From contig VXOP01000337.1 of NCBI GenBank assembly GCA_009839975.1, forward strand, positions 1 to 35,443: 35,443 nt of DNA, written 5' to 3'. Within the stretch, counting starts at the first letter, position 1. Each line of letters opens with the position of its first letter. Positions 23,972 through 33,348 of this stretch are shown in pieces. Both the position numbers and the translations under genes were made by a program. The stretch is from Candidatus Poribacteria bacterium. GTDB taxonomy: Bacteria; Poribacteria; WGA-4E; WGA-3G. Below the pieces are notes generated by a model. That model worked only from the letters and a program-made list of their open reading frames with translations. It did not search any database and had not been told where the DNA came from.

Positions 23972-25189
23972 TCATTCATTATTAACTTTACTATAATTGG
24001 ACAATACACGTGCTGTTTCACGAGCTACAATAAGTTCTTCATTCGTAGAAACCACGAGTATCTTTGCACGGCTGTTATCTGCTGATATTTCACCTTCACC
24101 AGTTAATTTCTCATTTTTTTCAAGGTCTAAATGGATGCCGCACCACTGAAGTCCTTCACAGATTTGGGTGCGTGTTTTTGTTCCTTTCTCACCTATCCCA
24201 CCCGCGAAGGCGATAACATCAACGCCGCCGAGTGCAGCGATATAAGCACCGATATACTTTTTCACACCGTATACATAAGTTTCTAAGGCTAAGCGTGCGT
24301 TGTCGTTACCTGCTTCAATTGCTGCTTCCACGTCTCGCATATCTCCGCTGGTGCCAGAGATTCCTTTTACTCCCGATTCTTCAATGAGTTGTCTGCGTAT
24401 TTCGTCAGTTGAAAATCCCTCTTTATCCATCAGGTACATAACAGCGAAAACGTCCAGGTCTCCGCACCGGGTAGATTGTATCATGCCGTATTGTGTTGAT
24501 GCTCCCATAGATGTATCCATAGATTTCCCGTCTTTTATGGCACAAATTGAGGAGCTTCCACCGAGATGACAAGAGATGATTCTGAGTCCTTCACTGTTGT
24601 TGCGTCCCAGCATTTGCGGTACACGTTCAGAGATATATCGGTGTGATGCCCCGTGGAATCCGTATTTCCGAATTTCGTGTTGTTCTACCCAGAAACGTGG
24701 CACCCCGAATTCGTAGGCATAATCTGGTATCGTTTGATGGAACCATGTTTCAAATACAGCGACGAGTGGTGTATTCGGCAGGAGTTCCTGAAAGGCTCGG
24801 ATTGAGGCGATATAAGCGGGATTGTGCATCGGTGCAAGTGGTGTGGATTCCTCAAGTGCTGCGATAACGTCTTCGGTTATCCGTGCTGAACGCCAGTACC
24901 CTTTGGCGAGTATTGTTTTGAATCCGATACCGTCTAATTGGTTTAGGTCTGTAAGGCAACCGACTTCAGGATCGGTTATAAGCTGCATGGCGTGTGCGAT
25001 TGCGTCAATGTGTGATGGTGCGTCAATTTCACCTTCTCGGGTTGGTTTTCCGGGTACGGTGTGTGTGAAAGCGGATGGTGAATTGCCGATACGTTCCACG
25101 CCTCCTTTGACGAGAGAGGTGGATGTTTCCATGTTGATGATTTGGTATTTGAAGGATGTGCTTCCTACGTTTGCACAGAGTATATGCAT
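23972..25189 (-). CDS. ackA: Acetate kinase family protein (divergent)
   Basis: An acetate/propionate kinase-type phosphotransferase of 405 residues, expected to interconvert acetyl phosphate plus ADP with acetate plus ATP in the cytoplasm. Family motifs are clear: NVGSTSFKYQ (usual NAGSSSLKY), LAPMHNPA, KYGFHGASHRYIS, SMDTSMG, STRCGDLD, FAGGIGEKG and STNEELIVAR. Two active-site positions differ. The usual HRVVHGG segment is FKTILAKG, placing Lys91 where the acetate-binding Arg91 of the Methanosarcina enzyme sits. The catalytic Asp in FDTAFHQ is Glu147 (FETWFHQ). Substrate choice or direction may be altered. No phosphotransacetylase gene is nearby. Transcription likely starts from the promoter at 25286-25314. 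The ribosome site is weak. Confidence 0.87.
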   Translation of the reverse strand: MHILCANVGSTSFKYQIINMETSTSLVKGGVERIGNSPSAFTHTVPGKPTREGEIDAPSHIDAIAHAMQLITDPEVGCLTDLNQLDGIGFKTILAKGYWRSARITEDVIAALEESTPLAPMHNPAYIASIRAFQELLPNTPLVAVFETWFHQTIPDYAYEFGVPRFWVEQHEIRKYGFHGASHRYISERVPQMLGRNNSEGLRIISCHLGGSSSICAIKDGKSMDTSMGASTQYGMIQSTRCGDLDVFAVMYLMDKEGFSTDEIRRQLIEESGVKGISGTSGDMRDVEAAIEAGNDNARLALETYVYGVKKYIGAYIAALGGVDVIAFAGGIGEKGTKTRTQICEGLQWCGIHLDLEKNEKLTGEGEISADNSRAKILVVSTNEELIVARETARVLSNYSKVNNE

Positions 25190-25285
25190 GGGGGTTTTTT
25201 CTTCTTTTGTAGCAATAAGGGATAGATCACTTTGAAAATCACTATGCTTCTATAACAGGTAATTCTCTGATAATGCTGTCATAAC

Positions 25286-25314
25286 ATTTTAACGTATAAG
25301 ACAGTGGTTGTCAA
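25286..25314 (-). promoter_or_regulatory. ackA promoter
   Basis: In antisense, TTGACA (25314-25309) and TAAAAT (25291-25286) are 17 nt apart, near-consensus in both boxes. The predicted leader to the ackA ATG at 25189 is about 90 nt. The rest of the 319-nt gap (25190-25508) holds the tricorn terminator and otherwise no recognisable feature. Confidence 0.7.
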
Positions 25315-25460
25315 AACGTTTTGTTTGTCTGAACCTGGATTTTCAGGATTATAGGATTTTCGGGATAAGAGGTTTTCTGTAGCACAATTAAGGATGAATG
25401 TGCTTCGGCTATATCAAGATGAATGTTGGACGGAGAAGGGTAATGAAGGATAAAAGAATA

Positions 25461-25482
25461 GGCGCGCTTATTGAAGCGCGCC
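25461..25482 (-). terminator. Terminator of the tricorn gene
   Basis: GGCGCGCTT and AAGCGCGCC form a perfect 9-bp GC-rich stem with a 4-nt loop. In the minus-strand sense it is followed by TATTCTTTT. It begins about 27 nt after the tricorn stop codon, so it very probably ends that transcript. Confidence 0.85.
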
Positions 25483-25508
25483 TTATGAGAATTACCGTAG
25501 GATATGCC

Positions 25509-28500
25509 TTACTCTGCCTTCGGTAAGGTTGGAAGTGTGAGACGGGGTCGGTCGCCGAAGTCGGGGAGTTGGGGTGGGTTCTCTTCCATCTCTTGCAGGA
25601 GTATCTCTATGGCTTTGTCAAGTTGTGGATCACTGTCTGTCAGGTAGTCTTGCGGACGGTAGTCGACTTCTATGTCAGGGTCGGTGCCGTAGTTTTCAAC
25701 GGTCCAACCGACATCAGAGAACCAGAATGAGTATTCGGGTTGCGTTGTTGAACCGCCATCTACAAATCCTTGGTGGGGTGAGATGCCTATTACGCCTCCC
25801 CACGTGCGTTTACCGACGAGTTTTCCTAACTCCATCAACTTGAAGCAGTGTGAGAAGATGTCACCATCAGACCCGGCGTTTTCATTTGTGACGGTTATCA
25901 TCGGACCTAATACTGAGGAGGAAGGGTACGGGTTCGGTGTTCCCCATCGTGGTATGTTATATGCGATACGGCGGCGTGATAGTTTTTCTAATATCAACTG
26001 TGAGACATTTCCGCCACCGTTGTAGCGGACGTCAACGAGCAGTCCGGGATAACTGACTTCTGTGAGGAAACCACGGTGAAATTCAGAATATCCACGTCTT
26101 CCCATATCAGGAATGTGGACGTATCCGACTTTTCCATCAGTTTTTTCGTGAACATATTTACGGTTCTGTGCTACCCATTCGCGGTAACGCAACTCACCTT
26201 CGCTACTAAGAACTTTAATCGTTAAAACCCGTTTCTCACCATCACTGGCATTTTTGAACGTGGTTTGTACCTCGTGTCTTCCCAAATTGACTAATAATTC
26301 GCCTGGTGAGACGTTTTGGCTCAGCTGCTGTCCACCAATAGAGAGAAGGATGTCGCCTTCCTGAACATTGATTCCGGGTGCGTTAAGTGGTGAATCTCTG
26401 CGTTCATTCCATGTATCACCACGGACGATGTGCGTAATACGATAGCCGTTGTTCTCTGGATCGTAGACGAAATCAGCCCCAAGGAATCCTTGACCATAGT
26501 TGGGTGAGCTGCGGTAATCACCACCAGATTCATAGGCGTGTGAAGTCCCAAGTTCACCTTGCATTTCCCACATGAGATCGGAAAATTCAGCGCGTGTTGC
26601 AATCCGTTCAAGTAGTGGTAAATAACGGAGGTAGACGGTTTCCCAGTCAACACCTGACATATCTTCGGTCCAGAAATAATCACGTTGCAGTCTCCATGCT
26701 TCTCGATACATCTGTTTCCATTCGGCAGTTGGGATGACAGAAGGACGTATCCGGTTAAGATCTATCCATCCAGTGTGTCGGTTAGAACTCCCTTTATTAT
26801 CACCCTTTTGACCGTCATCAGCCTTCTTTCCAGCTTTTATGACCCGAATGCGATTTCCTCCAGTGCGGTATAGAAGGGATTTGTAATCTCCTGACAGTGA
26901 GAAAGTAATGGTATCTGAGACGAGTACCTCTTTTTTCTGATCTTTGAAATCGTAGGCGTGTAATTTGCCCTTTGCACTTGCATCATCTTCTCCGGGGGTG
27001 TTTGTTGCATGTTGAGCAGGATATGTTGTGAAGATTGCTTTCCCCTCAACGCCAGCAATCTGCCCGTAGCGTCCATGTGAATAAGGAAATGCGACAACGC
27101 GTTCTTCAATCCCATCCAGTTCAATATTGATGGGTTTTTTCTTTTTCTCGTCCTTCTTCTCTTTAGATTCACCATCCTTTTCATCGGTATCCTCGTCACC
27201 GTTTTCCTTCTTTTCTTTATCCTTATCTTCTTCAGGTGCTGGTGTTGCTGGTATAAACGGGTTTGGCAAATCCTTCTGCAATGTCACCAGCAGTAGACGT
27301 GTCGCGATAGGAAAACTCAGCTCAAATTGTACCGAATCACCGACTGGTTCAAATTCACGATGCGATAAAAAATAGAGGTATTTTCCATCTGGGTCCCATG
27401 CGGGTGCGTAATCATTGAATTCTGGCTTGGTTATGTATGTCGTATCGCCCGTTTCAACATTACAGATTTTGATTGACGATGTGGTTTCTGTTGCCGGAAA
27501 ACCGTAGGCGATCCATTTTCCATCCGGCGACCATGTTGCCCCTAATATTCGTGTGTATTTGCTTTTATCAAGCACACGTATTTCTTGTGTTTCGAGTTCT
27601 AAATGCAGTAGTTCAAAACGTTGGTTAACGATGAGGAGTTGGTCTTTTAGATCATCGCCTTTAGGACAGAGGGTGATTTGTCTGACATGTCCTATATCCA
27701 GTTCGTCAAGTCTGCGGACCTCCGCACTGCCATCGCATGTGTGGATTTCTATTGCTTCTTCTCCCCCTGCATCTGAAAGCACTAAGATGCGTTTTCCATC
27801 GTTTAACCATCGTGGAGCTCTGTATCGTGTTCCGTTGCGGTCTCCGTGCTGGAGAACTGGGCCATCCCAATTCGCCATTGAGAATAGTTTGCCCCGTGAA
27901 GTCAGGGTAACAGATCTGCCATCTTTTGATAGCAGACTATCTTGAAGGTATTGAGAAGCGTTGACGAATTTGCGTTGTCTTTGTATACGTGGACTGCGAA
28001 AATCTATTTCGACTTGGTGGTTCGTGTTGTTTTCAACATCATAGACCCACAAGTCTGCTCCCGCGTGATAGACGATACGTTTGCCATCAGTTTGTGCTGA
28101 TCGACTGTAGTATGTTTCTTGATGTGTGTGTCGTTTTATGTCTTCGGCTGAGGTAGTGCAGGAGTAGATATTTCCGACTCCTTCGTGGTCTGAGATGAAG
28201 TATATTCTGTCTTCAATCCACATCGGTGTAGTAAAGTTGCTTTCCTCAACAGGTATAAAAGGATTGAAGTTGCCATCTCCTTCAGCATCAATCCAGAGTT
28301 GACCTGCGGTGCCACCCCGGTATCGTTTCCATCGTGCGGGTTCTCGTGTGAGTCGTCCGAGTATGACGCCTCCATTTTTGCCGAAAGAGACATGGTTTGC
28401 GGGCCCGTAGGGTAGCCGTTTGGGTTCACCTCCATTAGGAGAGATACTCCATATCCATGCGCCGAAAGCTGAGTTTGCCCCACTGGAATATAGGATGTTT

Positions 28501-28790
28501 TGTCCATCTGCATCCCATCCGACAATACTTGCATTACTTCCCTGATATGTAAGTCGTTTTGCTTCTCCTCCGAGTGCTGGCATGAGATATACTTCTGCTG
28601 GACCTTCCTCGCGTCCAGCAAAAGCGAGGTGTTCACCGTTTGGGGATAACTGTGGCGTGCCCGTTGCACCGAGGTTGGATGTGAGTCTTCGTGCAACGCC
28701 ACCACTTATTGGGACTGTCCATAGATCATCTTCACACACAAATACAATGGTTTCTTGAGAAATAGTAGGGAATCGGTAGTATCCTGACAT
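25509..28790 (-). CDS. Tricorn-type serine protease
   Basis: A 1093-residue homologue of archaeal tricorn protease, a large cytoplasmic assembly that cuts proteasome-type products to short peptides. No signal peptide is present. The N-terminal propeller blades have repeated SPNG, WDADG and SPDGKW motifs (about 1-500). A second seven-bladed region ends near 690. A PDZ domain (about 780-860) and an S41-type catalytic core follow. The catalytic set is in place: S750-H751 (LGTSHAYES), nucleophile S974 (NAGSDGDIF) and E1032 (TVENYGTD), matching S745-H746, S965 and E1023 of the Thermoplasma enzyme. A charged, low-complexity Glu/Asp/Lys insert lies near residues 513-550. GGAGG precedes the ATG by 5 nt. 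It is the last gene in the minus-strand block and has its own possible promoter. Confidence 0.92.
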   Translation of the reverse strand: MSGYYRFPTISQETIVFVCEDDLWTVPISGGVARRLTSNLGATGTPQLSPNGEHLAFAGREEGPAEVYLMPALGGEAKRLTYQGSNASIVGWDADGQNILYSSGANSAFGAWIWSISPNGGEPKRLPYGPANHVSFGKNGGVILGRLTREPARWKRYRGGTAGQLWIDAEGDGNFNPFIPVEESNFTTPMWIEDRIYFISDHEGVGNIYSCTTSAEDIKRHTHQETYYSRSAQTDGKRIVYHAGADLWVYDVENNTNHQVEIDFRSPRIQRQRKFVNASQYLQDSLLSKDGRSVTLTSRGKLFSMANWDGPVLQHGDRNGTRYRAPRWLNDGKRILVLSDAGGEEAIEIHTCDGSAEVRRLDELDIGHVRQITLCPKGDDLKDQLLIVNQRFELLHLELETQEIRVLDKSKYTRILGATWSPDGKWIAYGFPATETTSSIKICNVETGDTTYITKPEFNDYAPAWDPDGKYLYFLSHREFEPVGDSVQFELSFPIATRLLLVTLQKDLPNPFIPATPAPEEDKDKEKKENGDEDTDEKDGESKEKKDEKKKKPINIELDGIEERVVAFPYSHGRYGQIAGVEGKAIFTTYPAQHATNTPGEDDASAKGKLHAYDFKDQKKEVLVSDTITFSLSGDYKSLLYRTGGNRIRVIKAGKKADDGQKGDNKGSSNRHTGWIDLNRIRPSVIPTAEWKQMYREAWRLQRDYFWTEDMSGVDWETVYLRYLPLLERIATRAEFSDLMWEMQGELGTSHAYESGGDYRSSPNYGQGFLGADFVYDPENNGYRITHIVRGDTWNERRDSPLNAPGINVQEGDILLSIGGQQLSQNVSPGELLVNLGRHEVQTTFKNASDGEKRVLTIKVLSSEGELRYREWVAQNRKYVHEKTDGKVGYVHIPDMGRRGYSEFHRGFLTEVSYPGLLVDVRYNGGGNVSQLILEKLSRRRIAYNIPRWGTPNPYPSSSVLGPMITVTNENAGSDGDIFSHCFKLMELGKLVGKRTWGGVIGISPHQGFVDGGSTTQPEYSFWFSDVGWTVENYGTDPDIEVDYRPQDYLTDSDPQLDKAIEILLQEMEENPPQLPDFGDRPRLTLPTLPKAE

Positions 28791-29081
28791 TCACACCTCC
28801 GGGTTGTATAATACCATTTTAAAGAACTGATGTCATATTCCTGATTTCTTGTGAGATGTAATCTCATACGGCACAAACTAAAAGTTTGTGCTACAAAAGA
28901 GACATTTTGATTTTGAAATGGTATAAGGATTTAAGTAGCATAGGATTAAAGATAGAGGCGAGACACCGAATCATACCGAATTCAGTTGATTTCGGCTGGA
29001 CCTCGCCTATAGATTTGATGTTATTCCAAAGCATATCTTGAAATAACATTTTGATTCATTTGCCAAAAAATAGAAGTATGA
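28791..29081. other. Gene-free gap with two palindromic repeats
   Basis: This 291-nt gap separates the haem-motif gene from the tricorn gene. It contains a perfect hairpin GCACAAACT-AAA-AGTTTGTGC (28871-28891) followed by TAC, and a longer repeat, 28956-29008, with AGGCGAG and CTCGCCT ends. A further stem ATGTTATT/AATAACAT at 29018-29049 lies just after the haem-motif gene stop in antisense. None has a strong T-run. No gene is seen. Confidence 0.6.
28808..28836 (-). promoter_or_regulatory. Possible tricorn promoter
   Basis: In antisense, ATGACA (28836-28831) and TATTAT (28813-28808) are 17 nt apart. The -10 ends 18 nt before the ATG, so the leader would be very short, though GGAGG still fits within it. 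This would separate tricorn expression from the upstream genes. Confidence 0.45.
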
Positions 29082-32057
29082 TTACCGGGTTCCTTCTAAT
29101 TTTGCTTGTTCGTCAGCATCGGGTCGGTTTCCAAGCCATAGTTTTACGGCAGGACTGCTAGCTTTAAGTATATTCCCATGAAAGACGTTGATGATGAAAG
29201 AATGCGGTACGGTCTGTTGATCACCGATGAATGGGTTTCGTCTGATTTCGTTAGTACCACCGGAAATGATTTGAGGTACAAGGGTGATGGTTGCTTCTGA
29301 GGATTTTCTAGGAATCATGAGCCTTTGTTGTTGGGAGCTGATACCGTTGGGTAGTCCGACTATAGTTATTCTTAAGCTTGGGTCAAAACCGTTACGCTCA
29401 AGTTTTACCTTTATATCAACAGGGGCATCAGGTGTAACAACCACTTCGTCAGGTATAGTAGAAACGATGACAGGCCTACTATTTGTGATACTGACGACGA
29501 TGTTCTTGCGCTGCACAGTCTGGTCATCGTTCCGTATTTGGAATATTTCTATTGGACTTGCAGTACGTCTAATCTGTTGACCGTCAGCTGTCGTAACTGT
29601 GCCGACGACTTGGACGACGCTATGTGCTAAATCAGCATCTGTTGCGGCAGTTAGGGTTAGATACCCTCGATTATTTCCATTTTGAGAGAGTATAGCACTC
29701 TGACTTGCGGTAATACCGGGGGGTAGATTTTCAACAGTCAGAAGGATAGGTTCTGTAAAACCAACCCGTCGTTGTAAACTAACATCCAATAGCACTGTTC
29801 CCCCACGTCCGATGTTAGGGTTGTCAGGGGTTACCGATATGGCGAAGTTTGGCGTGGTCGGTCGTATGTCTAAATGATACACATAACCATCTCCCCCTTT
29901 ACCAGAGATGTCTTCAACACGGAGGGCATATACACCAGGTCTCGCGAAACTGTAGTCAATAATTGCGTTTCTTCTTCCACCTCTACCGGCATTGTTCCTC
30001 AACACTCTTCCTTGATCATTTAAGAGTGTAAGGGAGGGACTTAATGGTGAGTTCAGCTTTTCTGCGGATAGATCAATGGAATAGCCTCCGATGTCAGCAA
30101 AAAATCCCCATGGACCATAACCGTTGGTAACCTTGAGGAGTATCTTGTTCCTTCCCTTTTTGACAGGTAGTTCAATAACGTCGTTTCCTTGTCTTAGCGA
30201 ACGATGCACGTAGTTACTAAAGATGAGTTTATCGTTAACCCATACTTTAATTGTGTCGTCAGAACCAAGGGATAACAGGTATTTTTGATCGCGTTCAGAT
30301 TCAAAGTATGTTAATGCATAGCCGGTTACGTTATCTTCCGGTACATTTGAAAAAACGCCTGCACCTCTTCCATTGGTTTTGTACCATTGTATGATTCGTC
30401 CGTTCTTTCCTTCATATTCTTTGTCAAAGTCAATCTCGAATTCAGGAGGATAGACGGCATCAAATCCCTTTTCATCCGTGTTGTCAAATGGGTGTATAAC
30501 CCACCAAGGACCAAGTCCTGCGCCTTCATCAACGGTGAACCGGTAATAGTCTACCTCTCCCGGTTTAGATATACGTCCACTAATTGCCCCGGGGGTTGTA
30601 ATTTCTTGAGCGTTTTCGATCTGTTTTGCTATGAGTTGTCCCATTCGGATGACTTCTTCAGCGACGAATGCAATAATACGGTCGCGCTGCGTCGGTGTTA
30701 TGTCTGCGTTCTCTTTTCCTGCCATTCGGGTGATGGTGCTTTCCCACTGTTCCGCTGTGAGTGCGCGGTTGTCTGGTGAGCGCAGTTCATGGCAAACTGA
30801 GCATTTCTCCTGGAAAAGGATTTCAGACTCAGCACTTTTTGCTTGCCCTTCATCCTCTTCATCACTTTCTGCTGCATGCACAACGTTTTGGACGAGGCGT
30901 TCAGTGCCTTCAGGGAATTCATTTGCGAAGAATGGGAATATGCCGTAGGTTGTTCGTATGAGTTTCAATCCAGGTTGCTCGTTAGTCAAGTCAACTTTCC
31001 AGTCAGTTTCTGGTAGGTTTTCTCCACCGATCTTTGTCTGTATTTTTTTTCCTACCTCACCGCCTGGGGGGTAAATATAGGTGTCATACGGAACAACACC
31101 ACTCATCATTCGGTAAACAGAATTTGGGTTCCCCCGATAGAGTAGGTCGCGAATCCGTAAGAAGTATTTACCATCTTCAGGGATTGTGAAGTCTATAAGT
31201 GGGTCTAGGCTGTAGAATCCACTGCTTTTTGCAAGTTCTGTACCGTGTTCATCAAATAGAGATATAGTTGGATTGAAGAATTGTTGACTTTTTTTATTAT
31301 AGCGGAATGCTTTTACATTGAATACACACCGATCCCCTTTATATGCATTAAATGTGTAATAGTCTTTATCTCCGCCAGTGTTTATAACACCGTTTACGAT
31401 GATAGGTAGTTCTATGACCGTTGCGGAGTCAGGAGTGTTATTGGTTTCAATTTCGAATGTGTCGGGGACATTTGTGATTTCAAAGGGCCATGCGGTGGAT
31501 GCCCCATTTTTGCCAACGATTCGTAGCTCCCGGACACCTATTGGTGCGTCGGGGGCAATTACTAATTCAGCGGTCATACCACCACTTGCGCGTGCAGCAG
31601 ATTTTAAGTATTGTGTAATCTTTGTTTGGTCTTCTTCACTGATTTCAGCACCTTCGTTATTAACCATGCGTTTGACGACTCGTGCCCATTGTGTTGCTGT
31701 CATGGATCGGTTACTGGGTGAACGGAGTTCGTGGCACTGTCCACAGTTTGCTTCGAAGATGGGTTTGTTGGTTTCATCCACTTTCCCACCGCCAGGGTTG
31801 AGAGATCCCATGATACCCGGTGGACCCTCTACAATGAGTTTATATGCACTACCTAAATCTGATCCTTGTATTTTGACTTCAACGGTACTGCCGACTTGTG
31901 CACCAGCAGGAAAGAGAGAATTCAATCTAGGTGTTGCTTGTACCCATAAGTTTAGTGGTGCGGCAAAGAAGCATAGGAGCGTGAGATATATAAGGGCTTG
32001 CCAGCTCGGCATGAGTTTCTTGTTAGGGTAAATTAGATTGTTTTTACTTCCGGACAT
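29082..32057 (-). CDS. Exported di-haem-motif protein with pre-peptidase-like domains
   Basis: The start at 32057 is chosen because GGAGG lies 8 nt upstream. A hydrophobic segment, ALIYLTLLCFFAAPLNLWV (about residues 20-38), is a signal peptide or anchor. Two matched modules carry c-type haem motifs: C105-G-Q-C108-H109 and C419-S-V-C422-H423, each followed by HELRSP(S/D)NR, then TA(T/E)QW and an R-M pair, the layout of small cytochrome c-like domains. Each follows an Ig-like or pre-peptidase region (FPAGAQVGSTVEVKIQGSDL; DKDYYTFNAYKGD; VDYYRFTVDEG). A PA14-like middle part (VWVNDKLIFSNYVH) and beta-rich C-terminal repeats complete 991 residues. A periplasmic electron-transfer or polymer-binding role is inferred. 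It sits between the WD40 and tricorn genes. Confidence 0.8.
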   Translation of the reverse strand: MSGSKNNLIYPNKKLMPSWQALIYLTLLCFFAAPLNLWVQATPRLNSLFPAGAQVGSTVEVKIQGSDLGSAYKLIVEGPPGIMGSLNPGGGKVDETNKPIFEANCGQCHELRSPSNRSMTATQWARVVKRMVNNEGAEISEEDQTKITQYLKSAARASGGMTAELVIAPDAPIGVRELRIVGKNGASTAWPFEITNVPDTFEIETNNTPDSATVIELPIIVNGVINTGGDKDYYTFNAYKGDRCVFNVKAFRYNKKSQQFFNPTISLFDEHGTELAKSSGFYSLDPLIDFTIPEDGKYFLRIRDLLYRGNPNSVYRMMSGVVPYDTYIYPPGGEVGKKIQTKIGGENLPETDWKVDLTNEQPGLKLIRTTYGIFPFFANEFPEGTERLVQNVVHAAESDEEDEGQAKSAESEILFQEKCSVCHELRSPDNRALTAEQWESTITRMAGKENADITPTQRDRIIAFVAEEVIRMGQLIAKQIENAQEITTPGAISGRISKPGEVDYYRFTVDEGAGLGPWWVIHPFDNTDEKGFDAVYPPEFEIDFDKEYEGKNGRIIQWYKTNGRGAGVFSNVPEDNVTGYALTYFESERDQKYLLSLGSDDTIKVWVNDKLIFSNYVHRSLRQGNDVIELPVKKGRNKILLKVTNGYGPWGFFADIGGYSIDLSAEKLNSPLSPSLTLLNDQGRVLRNNAGRGGRRNAIIDYSFARPGVYALRVEDISGKGGDGYVYHLDIRPTTPNFAISVTPDNPNIGRGGTVLLDVSLQRRVGFTEPILLTVENLPPGITASQSAILSQNGNNRGYLTLTAATDADLAHSVVQVVGTVTTADGQQIRRTASPIEIFQIRNDDQTVQRKNIVVSITNSRPVIVSTIPDEVVVTPDAPVDIKVKLERNGFDPSLRITIVGLPNGISSQQQRLMIPRKSSEATITLVPQIISGGTNEIRRNPFIGDQQTVPHSFIINVFHGNILKASSPAVKLWLGNRPDADEQAKLEGTR

Positions 32058-32081
32058 GATTATTACCTCCATGATTATTAT

Positions 32082-32110
32082 CTTATATATTACCTACAAA
32101 GGCGGCACAA
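32082..32110 (-). promoter_or_regulatory. Weak possible promoter of the haem-motif gene
   Basis: In antisense, TTGTGC (32110-32105) and TATAAG (32087-32082) are 17 nt apart, 24 nt before the start codon. The -35 is poor (4 of 6). Read-through from the upstream WD40 gene is equally possible. Confidence 0.35.
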
Positions 32111-32158
32111 TATGAACAGATATTCACCGAAAAACAGATAAGGGACTGCGATAAATTG

Positions 32159-33199
32159 TTAGAATTCATGTGTTAACCTATTTTTTCTGATATTCCAGAT
32201 TCGAACTTTTCCATCGCGCCCACCTGCAGCAACGTGGTTACCATCAGGACTGATCTTTACGGCATAGACAGCATCTGGTGCATCTTCAAATGTGCGGCGT
32301 TTGCTGCCGTTACGTATATTCCAAACAATCACTCTGGCGTCGGCTCCCCCCGAAACGATCACCTCATTTCCGTTCCAAAAGCCGGTATCTACGCTATAGA
32401 CAGGTCCTTGATGTCCGTTGAATTGTCTAACGGGTGCGCCGCGTGTAATCCCGTTTTCGTTCTGTGTGACTCTCCAAGTTCGGACGACATTATCAGCTGC
32501 ACCGGAAACAATGACGTTTTCTCCGGTTGCGTAAGCGAGTGAATATACTGCATCGTCGTTGCCGTCGAAACTGACAAGTACCGTATAAGTTTCAGGATCC
32601 CACACCTTTAGTGTTTTATCTTCACTGCCGGTGACAAAGTAGTTGCCGTTGGGATGGTACAACGTGGACAGCACCCTGCCGACGTGTTGTGTTAACCATT
32701 TTGCTTGTTCATCTATTGGCTGTGCTTCGTCAAGGTTTTTTAGGTCAATAACAGCACTAAATTCGTCCATACTTGCGGTAAGTAATTTTGCGTTATCTGG
32801 ACTTAGTGCAATAGATTCGATAGTGTCAGCGTGTATCTCATAAGTCATTATAAGTTCTTCTGCTTCAACATCCCACAAAAGGATTTCGCCACTTTGTGCT
32901 GCTTTTCCACCTCCTGCATACAACGTTTTTCCATCAGGTGTGAACTTTATACATTTGACTCTCCCCGCATGGGGTTCATAGGCACGTGTCATTCTCTGTG
33001 TCTCTAATTCCCAGAGTTCAACCCACTGATATTTTCCGACAGCGATTGTTTTTCCATCTGGACTAAATTCAAGTGCCCAGATAGGAGACAAGGTTAGGTG
33101 TTCTTCCTGTGATTGTTCATCTGCTTGTACGATATTTGTGAATAACGTGAAGAGAAAGATACTGCATAATGGGAGTAGTGCGAAAATGCGTTTTTTCAT
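32159..33199 (-). CDS. Secreted WD40 repeat protein, 346 aa
   Basis: The protein begins with a clear signal peptide (MKKRIFALLPLCSIFLFTLF, ending VQA) and then consists of about seven WD40 blades, enough for one propeller. Examples are EFSPDGKTIAVGKYQWVELW, KFTPDGKTLYAGGGK, YHPNGNYFVTGSEDKTLKVW and KISPDGNHVAAGGRDGKVRI. No other domain is visible. GGGG about 9 nt before the ATG is the only ribosome-site candidate. It lies between DUF1501 and the haem-motif gene on the same strand. WD40 proteins of this kind often neighbour DUF1501 and cytochrome-like genes in Planctomycetes and Poribacteria, so it is probably part of that envelope module. The partner is unknown. Confidence 0.88.
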   Translation of the reverse strand: MKKRIFALLPLCSIFLFTLFTNIVQADEQSQEEHLTLSPIWALEFSPDGKTIAVGKYQWVELWELETQRMTRAYEPHAGRVKCIKFTPDGKTLYAGGGKAAQSGEILLWDVEAEELIMTYEIHADTIESIALSPDNAKLLTASMDEFSAVIDLKNLDEAQPIDEQAKWLTQHVGRVLSTLYHPNGNYFVTGSEDKTLKVWDPETYTVLVSFDGNDDAVYSLAYATGENVIVSGAADNVVRTWRVTQNENGITRGAPVRQFNGHQGPVYSVDTGFWNGNEVIVSGGADARVIVWNIRNGSKRRTFEDAPDAVYAVKISPDGNHVAAGGRDGKVRIWNIRKNRLTHEF

Positions 33200-33290
33200 G
33201 ATTTAGCCCCAAAGTAGTGGTATGAATTGCTGCCGGGAAGGAACCCAGCCCTTACAAACGGACAGACGCTATGCTGAGTTAGTAACATGC

Positions 33291-33323
33291 AATGCAAGAT
33301 CAGGTATTATTGGATCTTGCATT
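33291..33323 (-). terminator. Hairpin after the DUF1501 gene
   Basis: AATGCAAGATC (33291-33301) and GATCTTGCATT (33313-33323) form a perfect 11-bp stem with an 11-nt loop. In antisense it lies about 26 nt after the DUF1501 stop codon, in the gap before the WD40 gene. No T-run follows, so it may be an attenuator or RNA-stabilising stem rather than a true terminator. Confidence 0.5.
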
Positions 33324-33348
33324 ACATGTTAATGTAGGTTCTGTTCTA

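Noticed and set aside
31378-32031. 217-aa plus-strand ORF inside the haem-motif gene
   Set aside because: It lies fully antisense to the well-supported 991-aa gene, has no ribosome site and reads as low-complexity Ser/Thr/Pro-rich shadow sequence.
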